A DNA stretch of 64,000 bases, from positions 62,001-126,000 of the forward strand of contig NZ_JALIGE010000076.1 in assembly GCF_024764835.1 (NCBI RefSeq), read 5' to 3'. Below the pieces are notes generated by a model. That model made no database searches. It worked only from the letters and a program-made list of their open reading frames with translations, and was not told where the DNA came from. This document shows positions 9,171 to 18,425 of the stretch, piece after piece (the stretch's first letter is position 1; every line of letters starts with the position of its first letter). The stretch is from Scandinavium hiltneri. GTDB taxonomy: Bacteria; Pseudomonadota; Gammaproteobacteria; Enterobacterales; Enterobacteriaceae. The translations under genes were made by a program, and so were the position numbers.

Positions 9171-11105
9171 ATGAATATATTCGATCACTATCGCCAGCGT
9201 TATGAAGCTGCCAAGGACGAAGAGTTCACACTGCAGGAATTTCTTGCAACCTGTAAGCAAGATCGCAGTGCCTATGCCAATGCGGCAGAAAGGCTATTAA
9301 TGGCTATCGGTGAGCCAGTCATGGTCGATACTGCCCATGAGCCACGGCTGTCCCGTCTATTTTCGAATCGGGTGGTCGCACGCTACCCGGCGTTTGAAGA
9401 GTTCTACGGTATGGAAGACGCTATCGAACAGATCGTCGCCTACCTGAAACATGCCGCTCAGGGTCTGGAAGAGAAGAAACAGATCCTCTATTTACTGGGC
9501 CCTGTGGGGGGTGGTAAATCGTCGCTGGCTGAACGACTGAAAGCGCTGATGCAGCGCGTCCCTATTTATGTGCTCAGTGCTAACGGCGAACGCAGCCCGG
9601 TAAACGATCACCCGCTGTGCCTGTTTAATCCGCAGGAAGATGCGCAGATTCTTGAAAAAGAGTACGGCATTCCGAACCGCTATCTCGGCACCATTATGTC
9701 GCCGTGGGCGGCAAAACGTCTGAACGAGTTTGGCGGCGACATCACCAAATTCCGGGTGGTGAAAGTCTGGCCATCGATTCTGGCGCAGATTGCTATCGCC
9801 AAAACCGAACCGGGTGATGAGAACAACCAGGATATCTCAGCGCTGGTCGGTAAAGTCGATATTCGTAAACTGGAAAACCACGCACAGAACGATCCGGATG
9901 CGTATGGCTACTCCGGCGCACTGTGCCGCGCGAACCAGGGTCTGATGGAATTCGTCGAGATGTTTAAAGCCCCCATCAAGGTGCTGCATCCGCTGCTGAC
10001 CGCGACTCAGGAAGGGAACTACAACGGGACCGAAGGCATCTCCGCCCTGCCGTTCAACGGCATCATTCTGGCGCACTCGAACGAATCGGAGTGGGTGACT
10101 TTCCGTAATAACAAAAACAATGAGGCGTTCCTTGACCGTGTGTACATCGTCAAAGTGCCTTATTGCCTGCGGATTTCCGAAGAGATCAAAATCTACGAAA
10201 AACTGCTTAATCACAGTGAGCTGACCCATGCGCCTTGTGCGCCAGGTACGCTCGAAACGCTGTCCCGCTTCTCGATTCTATCGCGTCTGAAAGAGCCGGA
10301 AAACTCGAGTATCTACTCCAAAATGCGCGTGTATGACGGTGAAAGCCTGAAAGACACCGACCCGAAAGCGAAATCCTATCAGGAGTATCGTGACTACTCG
10401 GGCGTGGATGAAGGCATGAACGGGCTGTCGACTCGCTTTGCGTTCAAAATCCTCTCACGCGTGTTCAACTTCGATCACGTCGAAGTGGCGGCAAACCCGG
10501 TGCACCTGTTCTACGTGCTGGAGCAGCAGATTGAGCGCGAACAGTTCCCACAAGAGCAGGCTGAACGCTATCTCGAATTCCTCAAAGGCTATTTGATCCC
10601 GAAATACGCCGAATTCATCGGCAAAGAGATCCAGACCGCCTACCTGGAATCTTACTCTGAGTACGGGCAGAACATTTTCGACCGTTACGTCACGTATGCA
10701 GACTTCTGGATCCAGGATCAGGAATACCGCGACCCGGATACCGGCCAGCTGTTTGATCGTGAATCCCTGAACGCAGAACTGGAAAAAATTGAAAAGCCTG
10801 CCGGGATCAGCAACCCGAAAGACTTCCGTAACGAAATCGTCAACTTCGTGCTGCGTGCCAGAGCGAATTACAGCGGACGTAACCCGAACTGGACCAGCTA
10901 CGAAAAACTGCGCACGGTTATCGAGAAGAAAATGTTCTCCAATACCGAAGAGCTGTTGCCGGTGATTTCGTTTAACGCCAAAACCTCAACCGACGAGCAG
11001 AAAAAACACGACGATTTTGTCGATCGCATGATGGAGAAAGGCTACACCCGTAAACAGGTACGCCTGCTGTGCGAATGGTATCTGCGCGTGCGCAAATCGT
11101 CATAA
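9171..11105 (+). CDS. yeaG: PrkA-type serine protein kinase YeaG
   Basis: A 644-residue kinase of the PrkA family, equal in length to E. coli YeaG, linked to nitrogen starvation and stationary-phase adaptation. A Walker A motif, GPVGGGKSSLAERL, lies near residue 110 in the AAA-like N-terminal domain. The PrkA C-terminal domain contains the conserved STRFAFKILSRVFNFD segment. It is transcribed from the sigma-54 promoter at 9054 and followed by yeaH after a REP element. ATG at 9171 overlaps no better site. Confidence 0.97.
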   Translation: MNIFDHYRQRYEAAKDEEFTLQEFLATCKQDRSAYANAAERLLMAIGEPVMVDTAHEPRLSRLFSNRVVARYPAFEEFYGMEDAIEQIVAYLKHAAQGLEEKKQILYLLGPVGGGKSSLAERLKALMQRVPIYVLSANGERSPVNDHPLCLFNPQEDAQILEKEYGIPNRYLGTIMSPWAAKRLNEFGGDITKFRVVKVWPSILAQIAIAKTEPGDENNQDISALVGKVDIRKLENHAQNDPDAYGYSGALCRANQGLMEFVEMFKAPIKVLHPLLTATQEGNYNGTEGISALPFNGIILAHSNESEWVTFRNNKNNEAFLDRVYIVKVPYCLRISEEIKIYEKLLNHSELTHAPCAPGTLETLSRFSILSRLKEPENSSIYSKMRVYDGESLKDTDPKAKSYQEYRDYSGVDEGMNGLSTRFAFKILSRVFNFDHVEVAANPVHLFYVLEQQIEREQFPQEQAERYLEFLKGYLIPKYAEFIGKEIQTAYLESYSEYGQNIFDRYVTYADFWIQDQEYRDPDTGQLFDRESLNAELEKIEKPAGISNPKDFRNEIVNFVLRARANYSGRNPNWTSYEKLRTVIEKKMFSNTEELLPVISFNAKTSTDEQKKHDDFVDRMMEKGYTRKQVRLLCEWYLRVRKSS

Positions 11106-11112
11106 TGTCGAA

Positions 11113-11146
11113 TGTAGCCCGGCGGCACATCGCTGCCGGGCCTACG
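11113..11146. repeat. REP element between yeaG and yeaH
   Basis: Palindrome with TGTAGCCCGGCGGC on one arm and GCCGGGCCTACG on the other, the classic enterobacterial REP form. Such elements inside operons can stabilise upstream mRNA. Confidence 0.8.
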
Positions 11147-11183
11147 CAGCAGAAGGTTGGCAAATGCAGTACGGGAGGGGCAT

Positions 11184-12464
11184 ATGACCTGGTTCATAGA
11201 CCGGCGCCTGAACGGTAAGAATAAAAGTGCGGTGAATCGCCAGCGCTTTTTGCGCCGCTATAAGGCGCAGATAAAACAGTCGATCTCCGAGGCTATCAAC
11301 AAACGCTCGGTGACCGATATAGACAGCGGCGAGTCGGTTTCCATTCCGACGGATGATATCAGCGAACCGATGTTCCATCAGGGACGCGGCGGCCTGCGCC
11401 ATCGTGTACACCCAGGTAACGATCACTTTGTGCAGAATGACCGCATCGAGCGCCCTCAGGGTGGCGGCGGTGGCGGTGGAAGCGGTCAGGGCCAGGCGAG
11501 CCAGGACGGCGAAGGCCAGGACGAGTTTGTGTTCCAGATTTCGAAAGATGAATATCTGGACCTGCTGTTTGAGGATTTGGCACTGCCGAATCTGAAGAAA
11601 AATCAGCATCGCCAGCTGACGGAGTACAAAACACATCGGGCTGGTTACACCGCCAACGGCGTACCCGCGAACATCAGCGTGGTGCGTTCATTGCAGAACT
11701 CGCTGGCGCGACGCACGGCGATGACCGCCGGAAAACGTCGTGAGCTGCGTGAACTGGAAGCGAGCCTCGACACTGTCGCCAAAAGCGAGCCGGTGCAGCT
11801 ACTGGAGGAAGAGCGTCTTCGCAAGGAGATTGCCGAACTGCGGGCCAAAATCGAACGCGTACCGTTCATCGACACCTTTGACCTGCGTTACAAAAATTAT
11901 GAAAAACGCCCTGAGCCTTCAAGCCAGGCGGTGATGTTCTGTCTGATGGACGTGTCCGGTTCGATGGATCAGTCCACCAAAGATATGGCGAAGCGTTTTT
12001 ACATCCTGCTGTATCTGTTCCTCAGTCGGACCTATAAAAACGTGGATGTGGTGTATATCCGCCACCACACTCAGGCTAAAGAAGTGGATGAGCACGAGTT
12101 CTTCTACTCCCAGGAAACCGGCGGCACGATTGTCTCCAGCGCCCTGAAGCTGATGGACGAAGTGGTCAAAGAGCGCTATGACCCGGCACAGTGGAATATC
12201 TACGCTGCGCAGGCTTCCGATGGCGACAACTGGGCCGACGACTCCCCGCTGTGTCATGAAATTCTGGCCAAGAAAATCCTGCCGGTGGTGCGTTACTACA
12301 GCTATATCGAAATCACCCGCCGGGCGCATCAAACGTTGTGGCGCGAGTACGAACATCTGCAATCGATGTTTGAAAACTTTGCCATGCAGCATATCCGCGA
12401 CCAGGAAGACATCTATCCGGTCTTCAGGGAGCTTTTCCACAAACAGGGCACCACCACCAGCTAA
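11184..12464 (+). CDS. yeaH: UPF0229 family protein YeaH
   Basis: Partner of the YeaG kinase, 426 residues. The start MTWFIDRRLNG at 11184 has GGGAGGGG just upstream; an in-frame start at 11157 has no such site. A glycine-rich linker lies near residues 92-106, and a von Willebrand A-like domain with the MIDAS-type motif DVSGSMDQS lies near residue 253. Co-transcribed with yeaG from the sigma-54 promoter. Confidence 0.95.
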   Translation: MTWFIDRRLNGKNKSAVNRQRFLRRYKAQIKQSISEAINKRSVTDIDSGESVSIPTDDISEPMFHQGRGGLRHRVHPGNDHFVQNDRIERPQGGGGGGGSGQGQASQDGEGQDEFVFQISKDEYLDLLFEDLALPNLKKNQHRQLTEYKTHRAGYTANGVPANISVVRSLQNSLARRTAMTAGKRRELRELEASLDTVAKSEPVQLLEEERLRKEIAELRAKIERVPFIDTFDLRYKNYEKRPEPSSQAVMFCLMDVSGSMDQSTKDMAKRFYILLYLFLSRTYKNVDVVYIRHHTQAKEVDEHEFFYSQETGGTIVSSALKLMDEVVKERYDPAQWNIYAAQASDGDNWADDSPLCHEILAKKILPVVRYYSYIEITRRAHQTLWREYEHLQSMFENFAMQHIRDQEDIYPVFRELFHKQGTTTS

Positions 12465-12470
12465 TCCCCC

Positions 12471-12505
12471 GTCAGCCAGAGAATTCCCCTCTGGCTGACG
12501 TCTTT
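12471..12505 (+). terminator. Terminator after yeaH
   Basis: GTCAGCCAGAG and CTCTGGCTGAC form an 11-bp stem followed by GTCTTTT. Confidence 0.88.
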
Positions 12506-12687
12506 TGCTGACCTCGCACGCTTCATTCCCCATATTAATTACGCGAACATGAATATCGTTCAAGTTGAATGAAATTAAATCACTTTTCCTCAATCAATGA
12601 CTCAGGCATAAAATGAATCCTGTTATTTAATAAATTTTGAAGACGGCTGAATTAAAACCCGTTTTATCTCAGCCGCCAGGATGCCAG

Positions 12688-13677
12688 ATGACGATGAATA
12701 AAGAATTGACTTTCACCCTTAAGCGCATTCGTTTCGACGAGAATTATAACCCTTCAGAAAATACGCGTATTACGACCAACTTTGCTAATCTGGCAAGGGG
12801 CGAGAAGCGCCAGGATAACTTGCGCAACACATTGGTGATGATTGATAACCGGTTCAATTCTCTTGCGCATTGGGATAACCCAACGGGCGATCGTTATTCT
12901 GTCGAACTTGAAATCATTACCGCGCAATTGAATATTCATCTTGAAGGCAAGGCCGATGCCTTCCCGGTGATTGAAATATTAAAAACCCACATCGTTGATA
13001 AAAAAACCAAGGAACGCGTTGAAGGGATTCTGGGCAATAATTTCTCATCTTATGTGCGCGATTATGATTTCAGCGTGTTGCTGCCCGCACACAATAAGAA
13101 TAAAGCGGAACTTAGCCTGCCTGATGACTTTGGTGAATTACACGGAAATATATTTAAGTGCTTTGTGAATTCAGACACGTACAAAGACAACTTTGCGAAA
13201 GCGCCGGTTATTTGCCTGAGCGTCTCCAGTAAAAACACCTATTATCGTACGGGCAATCAACATCCCGTTTTAGGCGCGGAATATCAGCAGGACGAACCGT
13301 CTTTGACCGATACTTATTTTGCAAAAATGGGTCTACGGGCGCGTTACTTTATGCCTGAAAACAGCGTTGCGCCGCTGGCGTTTTATTTCACTGGCGATTT
13401 ACTCAGTGATTACACCGACCTCGAGCTGATTGGCACCATCAGCACGATGGAGACGTTCCAGAAAATTTACCGCCCGGAAATATACAATGCCAATTCCGCG
13501 GCAGGTCTACAGTATCAACCGAGCCTGAACTATCAGGATTATTCTTTGACACGCATTGTTTACGATCGCGAAGAACGTAGCCAGTTGGCTATTGAACAAG
13601 GGAAATTTACTGAACAGCACTTCATCAAACCCTATCAAACTGTTCTTGAACAATGGTCCGCTCATTCCGTTCTTTGA
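12688..13677 (+). CDS. mesX: DUF1852 protein, MesX-type partner of methionine synthase
   Basis: A 329-residue DUF1852 protein directly upstream of a short MetE-like methionine synthase. DUF1852 proteins in this arrangement are described as MesX, needed with oxygen for activity of the folate-independent synthase MesD. The start at 12688 is chosen because AGGA at 12678-12681 is 6 bases upstream; a second ATG at 12694 is possible. No signal peptide or membrane segment is seen. It is separated from mesD by 27 bases. AGACGGCT at about 12643 resembles one met-box half, too weak to claim MetJ control. The pair sits between yeaH and yeaK, where E. coli has yeaI/yeaJ, so it looks like an insertion. 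Function is inferred from family and neighbour. Confidence 0.8.
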   Translation: MTMNKELTFTLKRIRFDENYNPSENTRITTNFANLARGEKRQDNLRNTLVMIDNRFNSLAHWDNPTGDRYSVELEIITAQLNIHLEGKADAFPVIEILKTHIVDKKTKERVEGILGNNFSSYVRDYDFSVLLPAHNKNKAELSLPDDFGELHGNIFKCFVNSDTYKDNFAKAPVICLSVSSKNTYYRTGNQHPVLGAEYQQDEPSLTDTYFAKMGLRARYFMPENSVAPLAFYFTGDLLSDYTDLELIGTISTMETFQKIYRPEIYNANSAAGLQYQPSLNYQDYSLTRIVYDREERSQLAIEQGKFTEQHFIKPYQTVLEQWSAHSVL

Positions 13678-13704
13678 TTGACGAAAAGTATAAGGTCACC
13701 TGTT

Positions 13705-14736
13705 ATGAAAAAATTATTACCGACTTCAACCGCCGGCAGTTTACCTAAGCCCTCCTGGCTTGCGCAGCCTGAGACACTTTGGTCACCCTGGAAATTGCAA
13801 GGTCAGGAATTAATCGACGGTAAGCAGGATGCCTTGCGTTTGTGTCTGGACGATCAGCAACAGGCCGGGATTGATATTGTCAGTGATGGCGAGCAAACGC
13901 GTCAGCATTTTGTCACCACCTTTATTGAGCACCTCAACGGCGTTGATTTCGAGAATCGTGAGATAGTTAAAATTCGTAACCGCTACGAAGCAAGTGTGCC
14001 GACCGTCGTTGGCCCGGTAAGTCGCCAAAAATCCGTCTTCGTTGAAGATGCCAGACTGTTACGCCAGCAAACCACACAGCCTATTAAATGGGCCCTCCCG
14101 GGGCCAATGACGATGATCGACACGCTTTATGATAATCACTATAAAAGCCGTGAAAAACTCGCCTGGGAATTCGCTAAAATTCTCAATGAAGAAGCCAAAG
14201 AGTTAGAGGCCGTGGGCGTCGATATTATCCAGTTTGATGAGCCTGCATTTAATGTCTTTTTTGATGAGGTGAATGACTGGGGAATCGCCACTTTAGAAAG
14301 AGCCATCGATGGGCTGAAATGCGAAACGGCGGTGCATATCTGCTACGGCTACGGCATTAAAGCCAATACAGACTGGAAAAAGACGCTGGGTACCGAATGG
14401 CGTCAATATGAAGAAATTTTTCCAAAGCTGCAAAAATCCAATATCGATATCATTTCGCTGGAATGTCAAAACTCCCACGTCCCGATGGAGCTAATGGAGC
14501 TCATTCGCGGTAAAAAGGTGATGGTTGGGGCTATTGATGTGGCAACCAATACCATCGAAACACCGGAAGAAGTCGCCGCGACACTGCGAAAAGCACTGCA
14601 GTTTGTCGACGCTGACAAACTCTATCCTTGCACCAACTGCGGGATGATCCCACTGCCGCGTGGCGTCGCGAAAGGCAAGCTGGATGCGTTAAGTGCCGGC
14701 GCTGAAATCGTCCGCAAAGAGCTGCTGGCGAAATAA
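13705..14736 (+). CDS. mesD: Core MetE-like methionine synthase, MesD type
   Basis: A 343-residue protein matching only the C-terminal catalytic barrel of cobalamin-independent methionine synthase (MetE is about 750 residues). Likely zinc ligands are the histidine and cysteine of VHICYG (near residue 212), the glutamate of SLECQNSH and the cysteines of PCTNCGM near the C-terminus. The MetE N-terminal folate-binding half is absent, which fits folate-independent synthases that use another methyl donor. The pairing with a DUF1852 gene 27 bases upstream points to the MesD family. The start at 13705 has AAGGTC upstream; the in-frame TTG at 13678 is not supported. Confidence 0.85.
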   Translation: MKKLLPTSTAGSLPKPSWLAQPETLWSPWKLQGQELIDGKQDALRLCLDDQQQAGIDIVSDGEQTRQHFVTTFIEHLNGVDFENREIVKIRNRYEASVPTVVGPVSRQKSVFVEDARLLRQQTTQPIKWALPGPMTMIDTLYDNHYKSREKLAWEFAKILNEEAKELEAVGVDIIQFDEPAFNVFFDEVNDWGIATLERAIDGLKCETAVHICYGYGIKANTDWKKTLGTEWRQYEEIFPKLQKSNIDIISLECQNSHVPMELMELIRGKKVMVGAIDVATNTIETPEEVAATLRKALQFVDADKLYPCTNCGMIPLPRGVAKGKLDALSAGAEIVRKELLAK

Positions 14737-14833
14737 CGTCACCAGATAGCAGACAGTATTGGGCGATCACGTCAATTGCCCCGCTTCATCTGAAAGACTA
14801 TCCTGACAGTCCGGTATTTTTCATGGAGTCACT

Positions 14834-15334
14834 ATGTCTGAAATCACTTCCCGCGACGTCCACCAGCATTTGCTGGCGGTGCTGGAGCAGCAACAGGCCC
14901 GTTTTCGGGTGATAGAACATGAAGCGATGGGTAAATGCGAGGCGGTGTCGGAGATCCGCGGTACGGCGTTAGGACAAGGCGCCAAAGCACTGGTGTGCAA
15001 AGTGAAAGGTAACGGCGTGAAACAGCATGTGCTGGCCATTTTGGCGGCAGATCAGCAGGCCGATTTATCTCGCCTGGCAACACATCTTGGCGGGCTGAAA
15101 GCCTCACTGGCGAGCCCGGCGGAAGTGGATGCGCTGACCGCCTGCGTGTTTGGTGCAATCCCGCCGTTCAGCTTTCATCCGGCCCTGAAATTGGTGGCCG
15201 ACCCTTTGCTGTTCGCGCGTTTCGATGAAATCGCGTTTAACGCCGGTCTGCTGGAAAAATCTATCGTGATGGACACCCAGGATTATCTGCGTATCGCTCA
15301 GCCAGAACTGGTCGATTTCCGCCGAGCCGATTGA
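14834..15334 (+). CDS. yeaK: YbaK/ProX-family aminoacyl-tRNA deacylase YeaK
   Basis: A 166-residue free-standing trans-editing domain related to the INS domain of prolyl-tRNA synthetase; E. coli YeaK hydrolyses mischarged tRNA. The conserved stretch from KCEAVSEIRGT to KALVCKVKG and the GAIPPFSFHP loop identify the branch. ATG at 14834 has GGAG 8 bases upstream. Monocistronic by spacing. Confidence 0.95.
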   Translation: MSEITSRDVHQHLLAVLEQQQARFRVIEHEAMGKCEAVSEIRGTALGQGAKALVCKVKGNGVKQHVLAILAADQQADLSRLATHLGGLKASLASPAEVDALTACVFGAIPPFSFHPALKLVADPLLFARFDEIAFNAGLLEKSIVMDTQDYLRIAQPELVDFRRAD

Positions 15335-15342
15335 TCCCCCTG

Positions 15343-15450
15343 TCAGTGGCGTCTTTCCAGGTACAAAACGGACGCCACCAGAATCCCACCCACCGATAAA
15401 AATGAGAGTAAGATAATCAGCGTTTCGACAATTTGTTGATCGTACATCAT
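15343..15450 (-). CDS. yoaI: Small membrane protein YoaI
   Basis: A 35-codon gene on the opposite strand to yeaK, ending 8 bases past its stop. The peptide begins MMYDQQIVETLIIL and is one hydrophobic span followed by LERRH. E. coli YoaI is 34 residues, has the same VETLII core and the same location between yeaK and yeaL. A G-rich ribosome site (AAGGGGGGGGG) precedes the tandem ATG codons; either may be the start. Confidence 0.85.
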   Translation of the reverse strand: MMYDQQIVETLIILLSFLSVGGILVASVLYLERRH

Positions 15451-15602
15451 CCCCCCCCCTTTGCTCACCTTATCCGTCTTACACCACCTTAATGACAACG
15501 GCATGACAGCCAGATGTCCCGCCGTTCACTTGTTCAAATACTGAAACGGTTCGCCCTAAAATATTACCGTCATGACGTAAAGCCGAACCGGCAAAAGCAA
15601 TA

Positions 15603-15725
15603 TGGATCGCTCTCAACGGCGAACGCTATCACGGTGGCGAACGCATCTGCGTGGACGCCCCGTTAGAGACAATCCCGGTATTTATCCGTGAAGGCAGTCA
15701 GTTGGTCAGCGTCTTAACAAACTGA
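15603..15725 (+). pseudogene. C-terminal relic of a GH31 glycoside hydrolase
   Basis: A 40-codon open tail reading WIALNGERYHGGERICVDAP, then a segment with IPVFIREGSQL, then a stop. This matches the end of GH31 alpha-glucosidases/xylosidases, where a W-x(3)-G-x(2)-Y-x-G-G strand is followed by the PVFIREG motif. Upstream in frame there is a stop at 15573 and no catalytic domain, so only a scrap remains. It suggests a sugar-hydrolase gene was once here and was deleted. Confidence 0.65.
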
Positions 15726-15831
15726 CCTTCGGGCAGACGCCAAAAAAATAAGATTGTTATATAGAAGCCTGTTTATGCACGCTATTTCGCGTACAGTGAA
15801 CAGGCTTACTTTTTTTGGCAAGGACTCCCAA

Positions 15832-16278
15832 ATGTTTGACCCTACCCTGTTAATTCTACTGGGGCTGGCGGCGCTCGGCTTTGTCAGTCACAACACCACC
15901 GTCGCCGTTTCCATTCTGGTGCTGATCATCGTACGCGTTACGCCGCTGAACACCTTCTTCCCCTGGATTGAAAAACAGGGTCTGACGATTGGTATTATCG
16001 TGCTGACCATCGGCGTAATGGCGCCTATCGCCAGCGGGACGCTGCCCGCCTCAACGCTACTGCACTCTTTCGTGAACTGGAAATCGCTGGTCGCGATTGC
16101 GGTCGGCGTGTTTGTTTCGTGGCTCGGCGGTCGAGGCGTTCAACTGATGGGAACACAACCGCAGCTGGTCGCGGGCCTTTTAGTGGGGACCGTGCTCGGT
16201 GTGGCGCTGTTTCGGGGCGTGCCTGTCGGGCCGCTTATCGCCGCCGGGCTGGTCTCGATACTTATTGGGAAGGGGTAG
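15832..16278 (+). CDS. yeaL: UPF0756 membrane protein YeaL
   Basis: A 148-residue inner-membrane protein of unknown function with four or five hydrophobic spans. The start MFDPTLLILLGLAALG at 15832 matches the E. coli start; an upstream in-frame start at 15754 would add 26 non-membrane residues. The 3' end overlaps the convergent yeaM by 17 bases. Confidence 0.93.
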   Translation: MFDPTLLILLGLAALGFVSHNTTVAVSILVLIIVRVTPLNTFFPWIEKQGLTIGIIVLTIGVMAPIASGTLPASTLLHSFVNWKSLVAIAVGVFVSWLGGRGVQLMGTQPQLVAGLLVGTVLGVALFRGVPVGPLIAAGLVSILIGKG

Positions 16279-17056
16279 CCAACCCGCTGAGATATCGCCC
16301 CGGCGTCTGGCCTAATCCTTTACGAAACATGGTAATGAACGCGGTGGTGGAATCATAACCCAGCGCGTGTGCGGCCTGCTGCACGCTCTGACCACGGATC
16401 AACAGCTGTAGCGCCAGGATCAGCTGCAGCTGATGACGCCAGCGACGAAAACTCAGCCCGGTCTCTTTCACCACCAGCCGGGCCAGATTGCGTTCACTCA
16501 TCGCAAAATAACTCGCCCACTGCCCCAGCGTTTGCCACACCGCCGGTTCCGCCTCCATCTTTTCCACCATCATGCGAATTTTGGGATGGGCAGAAACTGG
16601 TAACTGGAGCTGTTCCTGCGGCTGCTGCGGCAGCTCGTCAAACAGCACCTGAATCAGCCGGAGCGTCGCCGGGTCACGTTGCGGAGAGTCGTGGCGAACG
16701 GCCAGATTCAGAATGAGTTCCCGCACCAGCGGCGAGATTTTCAACGTACAGCAGTGTGCCGGTAACGCCGCTGCGCCAGGTTCGATAAACAGAAAACAGA
16801 GCCGGGCACCCGGCGTCGCGCGGTTGCTGTGCGGCACCTGGCCGGGGATCCACACCGCATACTGCGGCGGCACCATCCAAAGTGCATTTTCCACTTCGCA
16901 CGTAATTGCCCCGTGCAGGGCCAGGATCAGCTGCCCTTTGCGGTGCTGATGCTCTGGGATGTACTGCTCGTCTTCCACAACCTGAACGCGAAACGCCGCT
17001 GCAGCATCGTGCTGGCTGTCGGGTTCATACCCCTCAAGCCCCAGTCCTGCCATCAT
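16262..17056 (-). CDS. yeaM: AraC-family regulator YeaM (NimR)
   Basis: A 264-residue regulator with an N-terminal cupin-like ligand domain (the EHQHRKGQLILALHG segment, about residues 35-50) and a C-terminal AraC DNA-binding domain with two helix-turn-helix motifs (about 165-260). It is divergent from yeaN with 100 bases between starts. In E. coli NimR represses nimT and this pair sets 2-nitroimidazole resistance, so the operator is expected in that gap. Confidence 0.94.
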   Translation of the reverse strand: MMAGLGLEGYEPDSQHDAAAAFRVQVVEDEQYIPEHQHRKGQLILALHGAITCEVENALWMVPPQYAVWIPGQVPHSNRATPGARLCFLFIEPGAAALPAHCCTLKISPLVRELILNLAVRHDSPQRDPATLRLIQVLFDELPQQPQEQLQLPVSAHPKIRMMVEKMEAEPAVWQTLGQWASYFAMSERNLARLVVKETGLSFRRWRHQLQLILALQLLIRGQSVQQAAHALGYDSTTAFITMFRKGLGQTPGRYLSGLATPSQ

Positions 17057-17156
17057 TGCTTTTGTCCGATATTAGCGATTATTTGTCATTTTAGCTTGAT
17101 TTCATCATGACGAAAAAGCGCTATCGTAGTCGCACCAAAGAATAACTGAGAACGCC

Positions 17157-18347
17157 ATGAGTACTGTGTCCATGACTACCCCACGCCAGAATCTGCTTTT
17201 GATTGTGGGCATCCTGTTGATCGCCACCTGTTTACGCGTGACGTTTACCGGTGCCGCCCCGCTGCTTGACAGCATTCGTGCCGACTACGGGCTGTCCACC
17301 GCCCAGACCGGAATGTTGACCACCCTGCCACTGCTCGCATTTGGTCTGATTTCACCGCTGGCTGCGGGCGTTGCGCGCCGTTTTGGCATGGAGCGCAGCC
17401 TGATAGTTGCCCTGCTGCTGATTTGCATCGGGGTAGCCGTGCGTTCATTACCCTCGAATAGCCTGCTGTTCGTCGGAACCGCCATCATCGGCTGCGGCAT
17501 TGCCTTTGGGAACGTTTTGCTGCCGGGCCTGATCAAGCGCGATTTTTCCGGTCACGTGGCGAAAATGACCGGGGCGTACTCCCTGACGATGGGGATTGCC
17601 GCGGCGGTAGGTTCTGCCGTGGTGGTACCGATTGCTCTGAGCGGCGCGGGCTGGCACGGCGCACTGCTGGCGCTGATGGCGTTTCCGTTGCTGGCGCTGT
17701 TAGTCTGGTTGCCGCAGTTGCGTAATCACACACCGGGCACGGTGACGGGGGCGCGCAGCCTGCACAGCAAAGGTATCTGGCGTTCGGCGCTGGCCTGGCA
17801 AGTGACGCTGTTCCTTGGGCTTAACTCGCTGGTGTATTACGTGATTGTGGGCTGGCTCCCCGCCATTCTTATCAGCCACGGCTACAGCGAAGCGCAGGCC
17901 GGCTCTCTGCACGGTTTGTTGCAGCTGGCGACCGCCGTACCGGGGCTACTGATCCCGCTGGTGTTGTTTAAGCTCAAAGACCAGCGCGGGATTGCCATCA
18001 GCGTCGCACTGATGTGCGCCGTGAGTGCTGTCGGCTTCTGGCTGTTCCCGCAGCAGGCGATGCTGTGGACGCTGATCTTCGGCTTTGGCTGTGGCGCGAC
18101 GATGATCCTTGGGCTGACATTTATTGGCCTGCGAGCCGGTTCCGCACATCAGGCGGCGGCGTTGTCCGGTATGGCACAATCGGTCGGGTATCTGTTGGCG
18201 GCCTGTGGGCCTCCGGCGATGGGCCGAATTCATGACGTCAGCGGCGACTGGCACATTCCGCTGATTGTGGTCGCCGTTATCTCGCTGGTGATGGCCGTGT
18301 TTGGGGGATTAGCAGGGCGTGACCGGGAAATCGGCGGACAGGTCTAA
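17157..18347 (+). CDS. yeaN: MFS transporter YeaN (NimT)
   Basis: A 396-residue 12-span major-facilitator transporter of the cyanate/2-nitroimidazole exporter branch (CynX/NimT). The conserved opening after the first span, TFTGAAPLLDSIRADYGLS-like, matches E. coli YeaN. Regulated by the divergent AraC protein YeaM. Inner-membrane location. Confidence 0.93.
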   Translation: MSTVSMTTPRQNLLLIVGILLIATCLRVTFTGAAPLLDSIRADYGLSTAQTGMLTTLPLLAFGLISPLAAGVARRFGMERSLIVALLLICIGVAVRSLPSNSLLFVGTAIIGCGIAFGNVLLPGLIKRDFSGHVAKMTGAYSLTMGIAAAVGSAVVVPIALSGAGWHGALLALMAFPLLALLVWLPQLRNHTPGTVTGARSLHSKGIWRSALAWQVTLFLGLNSLVYYVIVGWLPAILISHGYSEAQAGSLHGLLQLATAVPGLLIPLVLFKLKDQRGIAISVALMCAVSAVGFWLFPQQAMLWTLIFGFGCGATMILGLTFIGLRAGSAHQAAALSGMAQSVGYLLAACGPPAMGRIHDVSGDWHIPLIVVAVISLVMAVFGGLAGRDREIGGQV

Positions 18348-18348
18348 A

Positions 18349-18422
18349 TTGCCCGGTGGCGCGACGCTTAACGGACCTACGTCATCACTGTAGGCCCGTG
18401 CAAATGAAGTGTCGCCAGGTGA
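18349..18422. repeat. REP-like pair between yeaN and the next gene
   Basis: Two REP-like units in opposite orientation: GCCCGGTGGCGCGACGCTTA with GGACCTACG, then TGTAGGCCCGTG with GTCGCCAGGTG. It lies between convergent genes and resembles a BIME. Confidence 0.65.
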
Positions 18423-18425
18423 TTC

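Noticed and set aside
8945..9205. 86-codon frame upstream of yeaG
   Set aside because: It contains the sigma-54 promoter and runs into yeaG in another frame, with no recognisable motif.
12620..12690. Met boxes for MetJ upstream of the MesX-type gene
   Set aside because: Only one half-like AGACGGCT is seen, with no adjacent second box; insufficient to claim regulation.
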